A stretch of DNA of 64,000 nucleotides from Desulfosudis oleivorans Hxd3. Lineage in GTDB: Bacteria > Desulfobacterota > Desulfobacteria > Desulfobacterales > Desulfosudaceae. Shown here piece after piece: positions 32,985 through 41,843 of the stretch (positions are counted from its first letter, which is position 1; each line of letters begins with the position of its first letter). Position numbers and translations under genes: made by a program. Under the pieces are notes generated by a model. It made no database searches. It was not told the DNA's origin and was given only the letters and a program-made list of their open reading frames with translations. The DNA lies in NCBI RefSeq assembly GCF_000018405.1, contig NC_009943.1:2731001-2795000 (forward strand), read 5' to 3'.

Positions 32985-34115
32985 ATGCTTGACCTGACCC
33001 TGAACTTTCTTCACAACACCGGCTTTTTCCTTGCTGATGAACGCTACGTGCTGATGCTGGCCATCGGTTGTCTTCTGGTTTACCTGGGGGCCGCCAAACG
33101 GTTCGAGCCCCTGCTGCTGATTCCCATCGGCCTGGGGGTGATCATCGGCAACATTCCCTTTTTCGAGGGGTTCGGCCTGGGCATCTACGAAGACAACAGC
33201 GTGCTGCACTATTTATACTTCGGAGTCACGTCCGGTGTCTATCCCTCCATTGTCTTTCTCGGCCTGGGCGCCATGACCGATTTTTCCTCCCTGCTGGCCA
33301 TGCCCCGGCTCATGCTGCTGGGCGCGGCAGCCCAGGTGGGTGTGTTTTTCACCCTGCTCTCGGCCCTGGGCCTGGGTTTTCTGCCCAACGAGGCGGCCTC
33401 CATTGCCATTATCGGCGGTGCCGATGGTCCCACCTCCATCTTCCTGACAGCCAAGCTGGCCCCCCACCTGATCGGCCCCATTGCCATTGCGGCTTACTCA
33501 TATATGGCCCTGATTCCGGTGATCCAGCCACCCATCATGCGGCTGCTCACATCCCGCAAAGAACGGCTGATCCGCATGCCCAACATGCGGGAGGTCTCCA
33601 AAAAAGAGCGAATGATCTTTCCGGTGGTGGGTATCATGCTCTGCTGCCTCACGGCGCCGGCGTCGATCCCCCTGCTGGGGCCCTTCTTTTTCGGCAACTT
33701 TTTAAAGGAGTGCGGCGAGGCCGAGCGACTGGCCCAGAGCGCCCGAACCGTTATCATGGACGCGGCCACCATTTTTCTCGGCATGACCGTGGGCGCCAGC
33801 ACACAGGCCAACGTGTTTCTGACCCCCAAGTCCGTCGGCATCTTTGCCCTGGGCGCCGTCGCCTTTTCCGTGGCCACAGCCTCGGGCATTATCTTTGCCA
33901 AACTCATGAACCTCCTTCTAAAACAGAAAATCAATCCCCTGCTGGGGGCCGCGGGCGTGTCGGCCGTTCCCGGATCGGCCCGGGAGGTTCACATGATGGG
34001 ACAGCACGAGGACAAAGGCAACTATCTTCTCATGCATGCCATGGCGTGCAACTCCTCGGGCGTCATCGGCTCTGCCTGCGCGGCCGGAATTTTGTGGAGC
34101 TTCATGGTCGGCTAG
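32985..34115 (+). CDS. oadB: Sodium ion-translocating decarboxylase beta subunit
   Basis: 376 residues, about ten membrane segments. The conserved Na+-channel motif is visible: GGADGPTSIFLTAKLAPHLI (about 145-164, with the essential Asp), followed by PVIQPPIMRLLTSRKERLIR. The C-terminus holds NPLLGAAGVSAVPGSAREVH and ACNSSGVIGSACAAG, typical of OadB/MmdB/GcdB. It couples decarboxylation of a carboxybiotin to export of Na+, giving a sodium gradient that the NSS transporter or antiporter in this window could use. It follows the OadG-like gene by 26 bp. Which acid is decarboxylated (oxaloacetate, methylmalonyl-CoA or glutaconyl-CoA) is unknown because the alpha subunit is absent here. Confidence 0.92.
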   Translation: MLDLTLNFLHNTGFFLADERYVLMLAIGCLLVYLGAAKRFEPLLLIPIGLGVIIGNIPFFEGFGLGIYEDNSVLHYLYFGVTSGVYPSIVFLGLGAMTDFSSLLAMPRLMLLGAAAQVGVFFTLLSALGLGFLPNEAASIAIIGGADGPTSIFLTAKLAPHLIGPIAIAAYSYMALIPVIQPPIMRLLTSRKERLIRMPNMREVSKKERMIFPVVGIMLCCLTAPASIPLLGPFFFGNFLKECGEAERLAQSARTVIMDAATIFLGMTVGASTQANVFLTPKSVGIFALGAVAFSVATASGIIFAKLMNLLLKQKINPLLGAAGVSAVPGSAREVHMMGQHEDKGNYLLMHAMACNSSGVIGSACAAGILWSFMVG

Positions 34116-34182
34116 CCTGACCGGGGCATGCGCGTGCAGGGGCCCTACGGACACAGTGGCTGCCGGGCGGCTTCACACCTCC

Positions 34183-34212
34183 TTGACTTTCGTAAAACAG
34201 GCAGGGTAGAAT
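34183..34212 (+). promoter_or_regulatory. Sigma-70-type promoter for the DUF4124 gene
   Basis: TTGACT (34183-34188), an 18-base spacer and TAGAAT (34207-34212), 57 bp before the ATG at 34269. Confidence 0.55.
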
Positions 34213-34268
34213 GACCCTCGAACAGGTCAGGCCTTGCCTTTTCTTTCTTCAGACCATGGAGGCGTTTG

Positions 34269-34826
34269 ATGAAGTACCCGGTTTTTTCTTTTTTTCTCCC
34301 TGCTTTTGCTGCTCTCTTACTCACCGGGCAGGTGGCGTCTGCGGATATCTATAAGTACATAGACGACCAGGGCCGGGTCCATTACGCCAACAGTCTTGAG
34401 TCCGTCCCTCCCCGGTACCGCAAGCAGGTCGAAATCAAAGAGGAACTGAAATCCTCTCCACAGGAGCCGGCCGGTACACCGGCGGTGGCGGCTCCGGCCC
34501 CTGCCACATCGGACGGCAGTAACGGCGCCAACGATTTCGGCGAGTCCAAAGCAGCGGCCCTCAAAGCCCAAGAACAGTCCATCCAGAAAGAGTTTGAAGC
34601 CCTTAAGGCGGAGCAGGCTGAACTGATTCGTCTGAAGGAGGCCGCTGACACACCGGACAAAATAGAAAATTACCACCGGAAAATGGAGCGGTTCCAGGAA
34701 CGCTTTGATGCCTTTCATGAAAGGCGGAAAGCCTTTGAAAAAGAGGCCCGGGAATACAACGAAAAGGTGCGTCAAAGCATTGAGCAAACCCTCAAGACGC
34801 TTGAAGCCGGGGAAAAACAGAAATAA
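34269..34826 (+). CDS. Exported DUF4124 coiled-coil protein
   Basis: 185 residues from ATG 34269 (GGAGG seven bases upstream). A signal peptide covers about 1-22 (FSFFLPAFAALLLTGQVASA). The DUF4124 signature follows: DIYKYIDDQGRVHYANSLES, a small domain found at the N-terminus of many envelope proteins. A Pro/Ala linker then leads into a long charged coiled coil (about 95-183, QSIQKEFEALKAEQAELIRL). Located in the periplasm; function unknown. It is 44 bp upstream of an aldolase with which it has no obvious link. Confidence 0.8.
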   Translation: MKYPVFSFFLPAFAALLLTGQVASADIYKYIDDQGRVHYANSLESVPPRYRKQVEIKEELKSSPQEPAGTPAVAAPAPATSDGSNGANDFGESKAAALKAQEQSIQKEFEALKAEQAELIRLKEAADTPDKIENYHRKMERFQERFDAFHERRKAFEKEAREYNEKVRQSIEQTLKTLEAGEKQK

Positions 34827-34870
34827 AACATCCGGCGCTGGGCGCAACGCCGGTAAACGGAGGAGTAAAC

Positions 34871-36160
34871 ATGCCGAACAGCATCTATTCCAGTGATTAC
34901 CTGAACGCGGTCAAAGTGGGAAGGCCCCCCAACATCGTCCGGCTGTTTCCCAACTCCAGGGCGCTGATCGTCAGCGGACGATACATCAACCGGGCCCTGG
35001 CAGCAAAAGGCAAGGCCGTAACCATGGCGGCCAACGGCAGAAACAGCTTTGTCATTCGGGGCGCCCTGCGGGCCGCGCAGCGGGCCAATGCCGCGATCAT
35101 CATTGAAATCGCCAAGTCCGAGGGCGGACGAAGCGCCTACTGCGCGGTCAACTACTGGAACATGGCCCGCCAGGTGGATGCCTTTTGCAACGAGATGGGG
35201 ATCACCGTGCCGGTAGCCATTCACGCGGACCATTACGGCATTAAAAATGAAAAGGATATCGCCGATGCCAGGGTGGAGATACCCTCCCTTTTTGAGGCGG
35301 GCATCACCTCCATCGCCATTGACGCCTCCCACATGCCCGACGACCAGAACCTGCTGGCCAACATTGAACTCAGCCCCTTTGTTCCCAAATGGGCGGGACT
35401 GGAGACCGAAGTGGGCGAGATCAAGGGCAAGACCGGGCTTTCCACAAAAGAGGAGGCCCTTTTCCTGATCCAGGGGCTCAATGCCCACGGCATCTTTCCA
35501 GACTGGATCGCCCTGAACAACGGCACCACGCACGGCATCGAGGCCAGCGACCAGGGCATCCAGGTGGAGCTTACCGCCGAGATTCACAGGGCCATCGAGC
35601 CTTACAGGGTATACGGCGCCCAGCACGGCACCTCAGGAAACAGCTCGGACCGGCTGCGGCGCATTGCCAACGAAACCCGGACCACCAAGGCCAACGTGGC
35701 CACGGCCCTGCAGATGATTTCCTGGGGGCTTGAAGTCAATGACTATGGCAACGCGTTTCTGGATGCTGCCGGCAACTTTGTCAAAAAGCCCGATGCCGGG
35801 GTCACCGACGAGATGTGGGCGAAAATGAGGGCATACGCGGACGAAAAAGGGCTGAAGGCAGGGGACTACAAAAAGCTCAACCTGCCCTTTGAAAACCTGC
35901 TGCATGCCCAGCCCGCGAAAATCAAGGAGCGTATGGCCCAGGGGGTGGAGGATTTCATATACACCATGCTGACATCGGTGCTGAATGCAACGGATACCGC
36001 TCCCATGGTGATTGATGCGATTCTTGCCGCCGGTTCCCACGATCCCGGCCCTCTGGCCGAAAGGATTGAAGCCCCCGATGACTGGACCCCGGAAAAAATC
36101 AAACAGAAAGCTGCCGGCCTGACATCAGACAAGGGGCCTGCCGGCAATTTCGACGACTGA
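34871..36160 (+). CDS. Class II fructose-bisphosphate aldolase family protein
   Basis: 429 residues. Zinc-site motifs: VAIHADHYGIKNEKD (HADH near 118-121), SIAIDASHMP, LETEVGEIKGKTG and YGAQHGTSGNSSD, the last forming a phosphate-binding turn with the second metal histidine. It catalyses reversible aldol cleavage of fructose 1,6-bisphosphate or a close sugar phosphate, for glycolysis or gluconeogenesis. The chain is longer than the ordinary 300-350-residue class IIA enzymes; the extra part is at the C-terminus (about 300-429), and the family also contains tagatose-bisphosphate aldolases. GGAGG precedes the ATG. Confidence 0.87.
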   Translation: MPNSIYSSDYLNAVKVGRPPNIVRLFPNSRALIVSGRYINRALAAKGKAVTMAANGRNSFVIRGALRAAQRANAAIIIEIAKSEGGRSAYCAVNYWNMARQVDAFCNEMGITVPVAIHADHYGIKNEKDIADARVEIPSLFEAGITSIAIDASHMPDDQNLLANIELSPFVPKWAGLETEVGEIKGKTGLSTKEEALFLIQGLNAHGIFPDWIALNNGTTHGIEASDQGIQVELTAEIHRAIEPYRVYGAQHGTSGNSSDRLRRIANETRTTKANVATALQMISWGLEVNDYGNAFLDAAGNFVKKPDAGVTDEMWAKMRAYADEKGLKAGDYKKLNLPFENLLHAQPAKIKERMAQGVEDFIYTMLTSVLNATDTAPMVIDAILAAGSHDPGPLAERIEAPDDWTPEKIKQKAAGLTSDKGPAGNFDD

Positions 36161-36171
36161 GACCCATTACT

Positions 36172-36274
36172 TTTACACCGAAAAGACGCAAAGCGCGCAA
36201 CTGATTATGCCTTCTGCTTTACACGCAGCGCTCACTCTTTACTCTGCGTCCTTTGCGTCTCTGCGGTGAAATTA
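36172..36274. repeat. Short inverted-repeat element (ACGCAAAG type)
   Basis: The ends TTACACCGAAAAGACGCAAAG (left) and the complement of CTTTGCGTCTCTGCGGTGAAA (right) are imperfect inverted repeats around about 60 bases. Such elements with GACGCAAAG ends are common between genes of many environmental bacteria. It lies between the aldolase and Nudix genes and does not code. Confidence 0.6.
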
Positions 36275-36319
36275 ACCTTTAAAGGTCCCCTTAATGTATA
36301 AAAACTTCCAACGGTTCCT

Positions 36320-36856
36320 GTGAAAGAAAAACTTTATTGCCCCTTCTGCGCGCAACCTCTTCAAAAACGGCTCTACGAAGGCCGTGAGCGTCCTTTTTGT
36401 ACCCGCTGTGATGCCCCGATTTACGAGAACCCGGTGCCTGCCACGGCCGTGGTGGTGGCCGATAAAGACACGGGCATTCTGCTGGTCAAGCGAAGCGTGG
36501 AACCCCGCAAGGGTGAATGGGCACTGCCCGGCGGGTTCGTTGAACTGTCAGAAGCGCCGGATCAGGCCGCCCTGCGGGAACTGGCAGAGGAGACCGGCAT
36601 CTCCGGCACCATTGATACCCTTCTGGGGGTGGAAACCAACAACAGCGCCACCTATGGCACGGTGCTGATCGTGGGTTACCTTGTCATCGACTACGCCGGC
36701 GTTCCGTGTGCCGGAGATGATGCCGAAGAAGCCGCTTTTTTCCCACCGGGCGTCATGCCGCCCATTGCCTTTAACAGCCACGCCGCCTTTATTGACCGGG
36801 TCATTGACCGGTTCTTTCCTTCTTTTTCCATTTCTAAGGCAAAACAACCTCTTTAA
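36320..36856 (+). CDS. Nudix hydrolase with N-terminal zinc ribbon
   Basis: 178 residues with GTG start at 36320. A zinc ribbon (CPFC at 8-11, CTRC at 27-30) precedes the Nudix domain. The Nudix box is complete: GGFVELSEAPDQAALRELAE followed by ETGI, giving the Mg-binding REL-EE-G pattern. It hydrolyses a nucleoside diphosphate derivative such as NADH, ADP-ribose or a flavin; the ribbon resembles the NudC/ADP-ribose pyrophosphatase group, but the substrate cannot be fixed. No operon partner; it is bounded by repeat elements on both sides. Confidence 0.88.
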   Translation: MKEKLYCPFCAQPLQKRLYEGRERPFCTRCDAPIYENPVPATAVVVADKDTGILLVKRSVEPRKGEWALPGGFVELSEAPDQAALRELAEETGISGTIDTLLGVETNNSATYGTVLIVGYLVIDYAGVPCAGDDAEEAAFFPPGVMPPIAFNSHAAFIDRVIDRFFPSFSISKAKQPL

Positions 36857-36865
36857 TTAAAATAA

Positions 36866-36977
36866 GCGTCATTGCGAGGAGCGAAAGCGACGAAGCAATC
36901 TCCTCCTTATATGAACAAAATTGCTTCGCTGCGCTCGCAAAGACACAAGCCGAGTTCGAGATTGCTTCGCCTGAGGC
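36866..36977. repeat. Palindromic repeat of the ATTGCGAGGAGCGAA type
   Basis: GTCATTGCGAGGAGCGAAAG, then GACGAAGCAATCTC, followed by ATTGCTTCGCTGCGCTCGCA and a third partial unit GAGATTGCTTCGCCTGAGGC. These are inverted and direct copies of one short palindromic unit widely spread in intergenic DNA of delta-proteobacteria and others. It fills the converging gap after the Nudix gene. Confidence 0.65.
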
Positions 36978-36978
36978 C

Positions 36979-37018
36979 AAAAAAAACCATGCCGCCCGCA
37001 TTCATGCAGGCGGCATGG
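36979..37018 (-). terminator. Intrinsic terminator of the repeat-adhesin gene
   Basis: CCATGCCGCC (36987-36996) pairs with GGCGGCATGG (37009-37018), with a further GCAT/ATGC pair in the loop. On the reverse strand the stem is followed by eight T (A-run 36979-36986). It lies 27 bp beyond the stop of the reverse-strand adhesin gene. Confidence 0.85.
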
Positions 37019-37044
37019 TGTAATGGGTTAAAAGCGATTATCGG

Positions 37045-40000
37045 CTAAAAACTGAAACCGATACCCGCGTTGATGGTGGTCTGGCTGTTGCTGAAGCCGG
37101 CGCCGCCGGTGACCACGATGTTCTTGCTGAACACGCAGGCCTTACCGCCGATGGCGATAGCATCCTCACCATCATAATGGCCAAACCCGGCGCCAACGGA
37201 AAAGCATTTACCATTGACGGGGCCGGGAATGGCCGCCAGGGCGGCAACTGATGCCACACCGCCGGCAAACTCATCCATCCGCTTGTCCAGCCGGTCAATT
37301 TCACGCCTGAACTGCACGAAGTTGACCGCGTCAAAGTCATCCTCACCTTCAGCCACACCGGTCACGATAACAGGCTCACCGGTGCCCACTTCGGCAAAGG
37401 TGGCACCGTCGTCATTCAGGGTCAGCGAGGTGGAACCGGTTCCGCCGGCAATCACCGTACTGGTCTGGCTGATCAGAATGCCATGGGGCGCGCCACTTGC
37501 CGAGTTCACATACAGGCTGGCTTGGGTAGGCGTCACCTCAAGGCCGGCCTGGGCGTCGTTGGGCCCCACCGAATCGATGAAAATGCCGTTGTTGCTCACC
37601 GCCGCGCTCTGGGTGCCGTCGGCACTGACAAGCCGGGAGCTTGTGGCATCCACGATCATCTGGTTGGCCGTACCGGTGGAGGTGACCGTGGTCACGCCCA
37701 CAATGGTGTTGGTGGCACCGGTGATGGTGTTGGCCGATGTGCCGGCGTTACCAATAACGTTCACCGAGTTGGCCGTGGCAGCACCGATGTTGTTGGTAGC
37801 CGCCTCAATGTTGTTCGTGCCGTCCACGGCATTGGCTGTCAGGTTGTTGATGCCGCCGCTGGCGGTTGCCAGAATGTCGTTGGACACGTTGTCAACACCG
37901 CCGATGGTAACGGCAGTTGTCGTGCCATCGTTGGTGGCCTCGAGCACCTGGATTTCAGCGGTTGTATCGGTGCCCACCGCCAGTGTCGCGGCGGCATCCT
38001 CCAGGGTCAGCGAGGAGGAGTTGGAACCGCCGTTCAGCGTTGTGGTGTGGGATGCCTGGTCAACCGTCAGGCCATGGCCGTCGGCCGTCAGCAGGGTCAC
38101 CTGGCTGGTGTCACCCGTGCCGGTGGCAGTCATGCTGCCGCCGCCGGTCACACCCACCATCGCGCTGTCAGTGGTCAGTTCCACATTGGCGTTGCTGCTG
38201 GTCAGGGTCGTGGTATCACCGGCCTGGTCAACTGTCAGGCCATCGCCATCAGCTGTAATTGCTTCAACGAAGCTGTTGGCGCCCGTGCCGCTGACTGTCA
38301 TGTTACCGCCGCCCATCACCGTCATGGACACCTCATCGATATCGGCAATAACGCCTGCACCGGCGCCTGCGCCATCCATCACGCCCATGGCAACCGTACC
38401 GGCCGTGGTCATCACACCGGCATAAGCCCCGGAACCATTGTCCACATAAAGGTTCGCGGTGTCGGCGGACAGATCCACGATGGCGTTGTCGCCGGACATC
38501 GTACTGCTAGTTGCGCCGGTGATAGTATTCTCATCGCCTGTGATAGTGTTGGTACCCGACGCCGTAATGGTAGTGCTGGTGTCGGTCACCGTCATGCTCG
38601 CGCCGCCGGTCATACTCATGGTAACGTCGGTATCCGTGGCAACCAGACCTGACACACCGTCCACGCCAATGGCTGCGCTGTCCGTGGTCAGTTCCACATT
38701 GGCGTTGCTGCTGGTCAGGGTCGTGGTATCACCGGCCTGGTCAACTGTCAGGCCATCGCCGTCAGCTGTAATCGCTTCAACATAGCTGTTGACGCCCGTT
38801 CCGCTGACCGTCATGTTACCGCCGCCCATCACTGCCATGGACACTTCATCGATCTCGGCAATAACGCCTGCACCGGCACCTGCCCCATCTGTCACGCCCA
38901 TGGCAACCGTACCGGCTGTTGTCATTACACCGGCATAAGCCCCTGAACCATTATCCACGTACAGGTTGGCCGTGTCGGTGGTCAGGTCCACGACGGCGTT
39001 ATCACCGGTCACCGTGCTGCTTGTGGCACCGGTCATGGTGTTGGTGTCACCGGTAATGGTGTTGTCCGACACACCGGCGGTACCAATGGTGTTGGTGGTG
39101 CCGGTAGCGGTCAGAGCACCCTCCACATCCAGGGTGCCGTGCATAGTGGAGTCACCGTCCACAACCAGGTCGGTCTCCATTGTGGCAGTACCGGCCACGG
39201 ACAGGGCGCCGTTCAGGTCGGAGTCGCCAGCCACGATCAGGTCATCGTTCAGCGTGGTCGTGCCGTCAACCGTCAGGCTGCCGTCCATCTGGCTGTCACC
39301 GTTCACTACCAGGTCACTCTCCATTGTGGCAGTACCGGCCACGGACAGAGCGCCGTTCAGGTCGGAGTCGCCAGCCACGATCAGGTCATCATTGAGCGTG
39401 GTCGTTCCGTCAACCGTCAGGCTGCCGTCCATCTGGCTGTCACCGTTCACTACCAGGTCACTCTCCATTGTAGCGGTCCCGGCAACAGACAGGGCGCCGT
39501 TCAGGTCGGAGTCGCCAGCCACGATCAGATCGTCGTTCAGCGTGGTCGTGCCGTCAACCGTCAGGCTGCCGTCCATCTGGCTGTCACCGTTCACTACCAG
39601 GTCACTCTCCATTGTAGCGGTCCCGGCAACAGACAGGGCGCCGTTCAGGTCGGAGTCACCGGCCACGATCAGGTCATCGTTCAGCGTGGTCGTGCCGTCA
39701 ACCGTCAGGCTGCCGTCCATCTGGCTGTCACCGTTCACTACCAGGTCACTCTCCATTGTGGCAGTACCGGCCACGGACAGAGCGCCGTTCAGGTCGGAGT
39801 CGCCAGCCACGATCAGGTCATCATTGAGCGTGGTCGTTCCGTCAACCGTCAGGCTCCCGTCCACATCAGCGTCGCCGGCAATCCACGTATTGCCCGCGTT
39901 ATCAACGGTAAACGTATCGCCGTTGACGCTGTCATTGAGGACCGCGCCGCCGTCATCCAGTGTCCAGGAGGTTGAGTTGGCACCGCCGGTCAGGGTGGTG

Positions 40001-41799
40001 GTGCCGGTGGACTGGTCAACCGTCAGGCCATGTCCATCTTCCGTGGTAAGGGATACTAAACTGCTGTCTCCCGTACCAGAGACGGTCATACCGCCGCCAC
40101 CGATCACGCCCATAGACGCACTGTCGTCGGTCACCATCGTAAAGGCACCGCCGCTCACGGACATAATGACGTTGTCAACTTCGGCAACCACACCTGCGCT
40201 GCCTCCCAAGCCATCGGCCACACCCATTCTGATATCAGTGTCCGTGGCTCTCACGGCCGTGCCAGCGCCCGGACCAGTGATCACGGCCATACTCGCGCTG
40301 TCGGTGGTAAGACTTACACCGGCATTATCACCAATCATGGTGCTGCTTGCGCCGGTGATGGTGTTGATCGACGTGCCGACAGTACCAATGGTATTGGTGG
40401 TGCCGGTGGCGGTCAGGGCGCCCTCCACATCCAGGGTGCCAGCCACATCGGCATCACCCTGGAGATCGGCAAGGCCGGTCACGACCATGTCATTATTCAC
40501 CGTGGCTGTGCCGGTAACGGTCAGAGCACCACCCACATCGGCATCATTGGTTACGTCCAGGCTGCCGGCACCTACCGTTCCGCTGGCCGTCAGAGATCCG
40601 GTGGTCATGTCAGCAGCGTCTACCGTTCCGGTCGCGGTCAGGCTGGTCGTGGCCACATCGCCCGTGTTGTCTATGCCGTTGGTCGTGGCTGTGCCGGTAA
40701 CGGTCAGGGCACCGCCCACATCGGCGTCACCGGTCACGTCAAGCGTTCCGGCCGCTACCGTTCCGGTTGCGGTCAGGCTGGTCGTGGCCACATCGCCCGT
40801 GTTGTCTATGCTGTTGGTCGTGGCTGTGCCGGTAACGGTCAGGGCACCGCCCACATCGGCGTCACCGGTCACGTCAAGCGTTCCGGCCGCTACCGTTCCG
40901 GTCGCGGTCAGGCTGGTCGTGGCCACATCGCCTGTGTTGTCTATGCCGTTGGTCGTGGCTGTGCCGGTAACGGTCAGGGCACCGCCCACATCGGCGTCAC
41001 CGGTCACGTCAAGCGTTCCGGCCGCTACCGTTCCGGTTGCGGTCAGGCTGGTCGTGGCCACATCGCCCGTGTTGTCTATGCCGTTGGTCGTGGCTGTGCC
41101 GGTAACGGTCAGGGCACCGCCCACATCGGCGTCACCGGTCACGTCAAGCGTTCCGGCCGCTACCGTTCCGGTTGCGGTCAGGCTGGTCGTGGCCACATCG
41201 CCCGTGTTGTCTATGCTGTTGGTCGTGGCTGTGCCGGTAACGGTCAGGGCACCGCCCACATCGGCGTCACCGGTCACGTCAAGCGTTCCGGCCGCTACCG
41301 TTCCGGTCGCGGTCAGGCTGGTCGTGGCCACATCGCCTGTGTTGTCTATGCCGTTGGTCGTGGCTGTGCCGGTAACGGTCAGGGCACCACCCACATCGGC
41401 GTCACCGGTCACGTCAAGCGTTCCGGCCGCTACCGTTCCGGTCGCGGTCAGGCTGGTCGTGGCCACATCGCCTGTGTTGTCTATGCCGTTGGTCGTGGCT
41501 GTGCCGGTAACGGTCAGGGCACCACCCACATCGGCGTCACCGGTCACGTCAAGCGTTCCGGCCGCTACCGTGCCTGTAACCGACAGGCTGCCGGCAGATA
41601 CCGTACCGCTGGCAGTCAGGCTGCCGCCCACGGTCACAGCGTTAGTCGTATCGTCCACGGACAGGGTACCGCTGACGACACTACCATCTAACAGTACACC
41701 CAAATCCGCCGCCCATGCCGCGCCGCTCATGCCGTTTACAACTAAAACGGCCAGAAGCAGCATGGCGGGCAGGTTAAAAAACCTTTGCCATTTTTTCAT
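37045..41799 (-). CDS. Giant repeat protein with YadA-like anchor (trimeric autotransporter adhesin type)
   Basis: 1584 residues. A signal peptide covers about 1-31 (NLPAMLLLAVLVVNGMSGAA, then WA). Seven 45-residue repeats follow (about 70-390; unit with TLDVTGDADVGGALTVTGTA and IDNTGDVATT), then five 48-residue repeats (about 650-890; SLTVDGTTTLNDDLIVAGDS), then two copies of a roughly 160-residue block (TANLYVDNGSGAYAGVMTTA). The C-terminus (about 1485-1584) has a short coiled coil (FRREIDRLDKRMDEF) and four amphipathic strands ending AGIGFSF, as in the YadA beta-barrel anchor. It is probably a surface-exposed trimeric adhesin or fibre. Composition is Thr/Gly/Ala/Asp-rich with almost no Cys. 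It forms an operon with the gene 44 bp upstream. Confidence 0.88.
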   Translation of the reverse strand: MKKWQRFFNLPAMLLLAVLVVNGMSGAAWAADLGVLLDGSVVSGTLSVDDTTNAVTVGGSLTASGTVSAGSLSVTGTVAAGTLDVTGDADVGGALTVTGTATTNGIDNTGDVATTSLTATGTVAAGTLDVTGDADVGGALTVTGTATTNGIDNTGDVATTSLTATGTVAAGTLDVTGDADVGGALTVTGTATTNSIDNTGDVATTSLTATGTVAAGTLDVTGDADVGGALTVTGTATTNGIDNTGDVATTSLTATGTVAAGTLDVTGDADVGGALTVTGTATTNGIDNTGDVATTSLTATGTVAAGTLDVTGDADVGGALTVTGTATTNSIDNTGDVATTSLTATGTVAAGTLDVTGDADVGGALTVTGTATTNGIDNTGDVATTSLTATGTVDAADMTTGSLTASGTVGAGSLDVTNDADVGGALTVTGTATVNNDMVVTGLADLQGDADVAGTLDVEGALTATGTTNTIGTVGTSINTITGASSTMIGDNAGVSLTTDSASMAVITGPGAGTAVRATDTDIRMGVADGLGGSAGVVAEVDNVIMSVSGGAFTMVTDDSASMGVIGGGGMTVSGTGDSSLVSLTTEDGHGLTVDQSTGTTTLTGGANSTSWTLDDGGAVLNDSVNGDTFTVDNAGNTWIAGDADVDGSLTVDGTTTLNDDLIVAGDSDLNGALSVAGTATMESDLVVNGDSQMDGSLTVDGTTTLNDDLIVAGDSDLNGALSVAGTATMESDLVVNGDSQMDGSLTVDGTTTLNDDLIVAGDSDLNGALSVAGTATMESDLVVNGDSQMDGSLTVDGTTTLNDDLIVAGDSDLNGALSVAGTATMESDLVVNGDSQMDGSLTVDGTTTLNDDLIVAGDSDLNGALSVAGTATMETDLVVDGDSTMHGTLDVEGALTATGTTNTIGTAGVSDNTITGDTNTMTGATSSTVTGDNAVVDLTTDTANLYVDNGSGAYAGVMTTAGTVAMGVTDGAGAGAGVIAEIDEVSMAVMGGGNMTVSGTGVNSYVEAITADGDGLTVDQAGDTTTLTSSNANVELTTDSAAIGVDGVSGLVATDTDVTMSMTGGASMTVTDTSTTITASGTNTITGDENTITGATSSTMSGDNAIVDLSADTANLYVDNGSGAYAGVMTTAGTVAMGVMDGAGAGAGVIADIDEVSMTVMGGGNMTVSGTGANSFVEAITADGDGLTVDQAGDTTTLTSSNANVELTTDSAMVGVTGGGSMTATGTGDTSQVTLLTADGHGLTVDQASHTTTLNGGSNSSSLTLEDAAATLAVGTDTTAEIQVLEATNDGTTTAVTIGGVDNVSNDILATASGGINNLTANAVDGTNNIEAATNNIGAATANSVNVIGNAGTSANTITGATNTIVGVTTVTSTGTANQMIVDATSSRLVSADGTQSAAVSNNGIFIDSVGPNDAQAGLEVTPTQASLYVNSASGAPHGILISQTSTVIAGGTGSTSLTLNDDGATFAEVGTGEPVIVTGVAEGEDDFDAVNFVQFRREIDRLDKRMDEFAGGVASVAALAAIPGPVNGKCFSVGAGFGHYDGEDAIAIGGKACVFSKNIVVTGGAGFSNSQTTINAGIGFSF
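39120..39855. repeat. Tandem 144-bp coding repeat, five copies
   Basis: Within the adhesin gene a 144-bp unit (48 residues) recurs five times in tandem with very few changes. The most diverged copy is the one nearest 39.13 kb (reverse-strand 3' side), where ESDLVVNGDSQMDG becomes ETDLVVDGDSTMHG. The near identity at silent sites shows recent expansion or gene conversion. Confidence 0.9.
40620..41580. repeat. Tandem 135-bp coding repeat, seven copies with three-unit higher order
   Basis: Seven copies of a 135-bp unit (45 residues), shown by CTATGCCGTTGG/CTATGCTGTTGG recurring every 135 bases (40671, 40806, 40941, 41076, 41211, 41346, 41481). In order of translation the variable residue reads Gly, Gly, Ser, Gly, Gly, Ser, Gly. 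Linked silent changes (GGTCGCG/GGTTGCG and CGCCCGTG/CGCCTGTG) partly follow the same 405-bp period, so a three-unit block was duplicated. Confidence 0.9.
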
Positions 41800-41843
41800 T
41801 TACCTTCTCCTTCCCAAAAACTGTTAAACATACACCCCACTTC

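Noticed and set aside
37045-41799. Regular tandem repeats suggestive of a CRISPR array
   Set aside because: Repeats are contiguous 135- and 144-bp coding units with no unique spacers, inside an open reading frame, and no cas genes are present.
38966-41827. A 953-codon open frame on the forward strand opposite the adhesin gene
   Set aside because: It is the antisense shadow of the repeat-rich gene: repeats and GC-biased codons keep stops out. The reverse-strand frame has the signal peptide, ribosome site context and YadA-type end.
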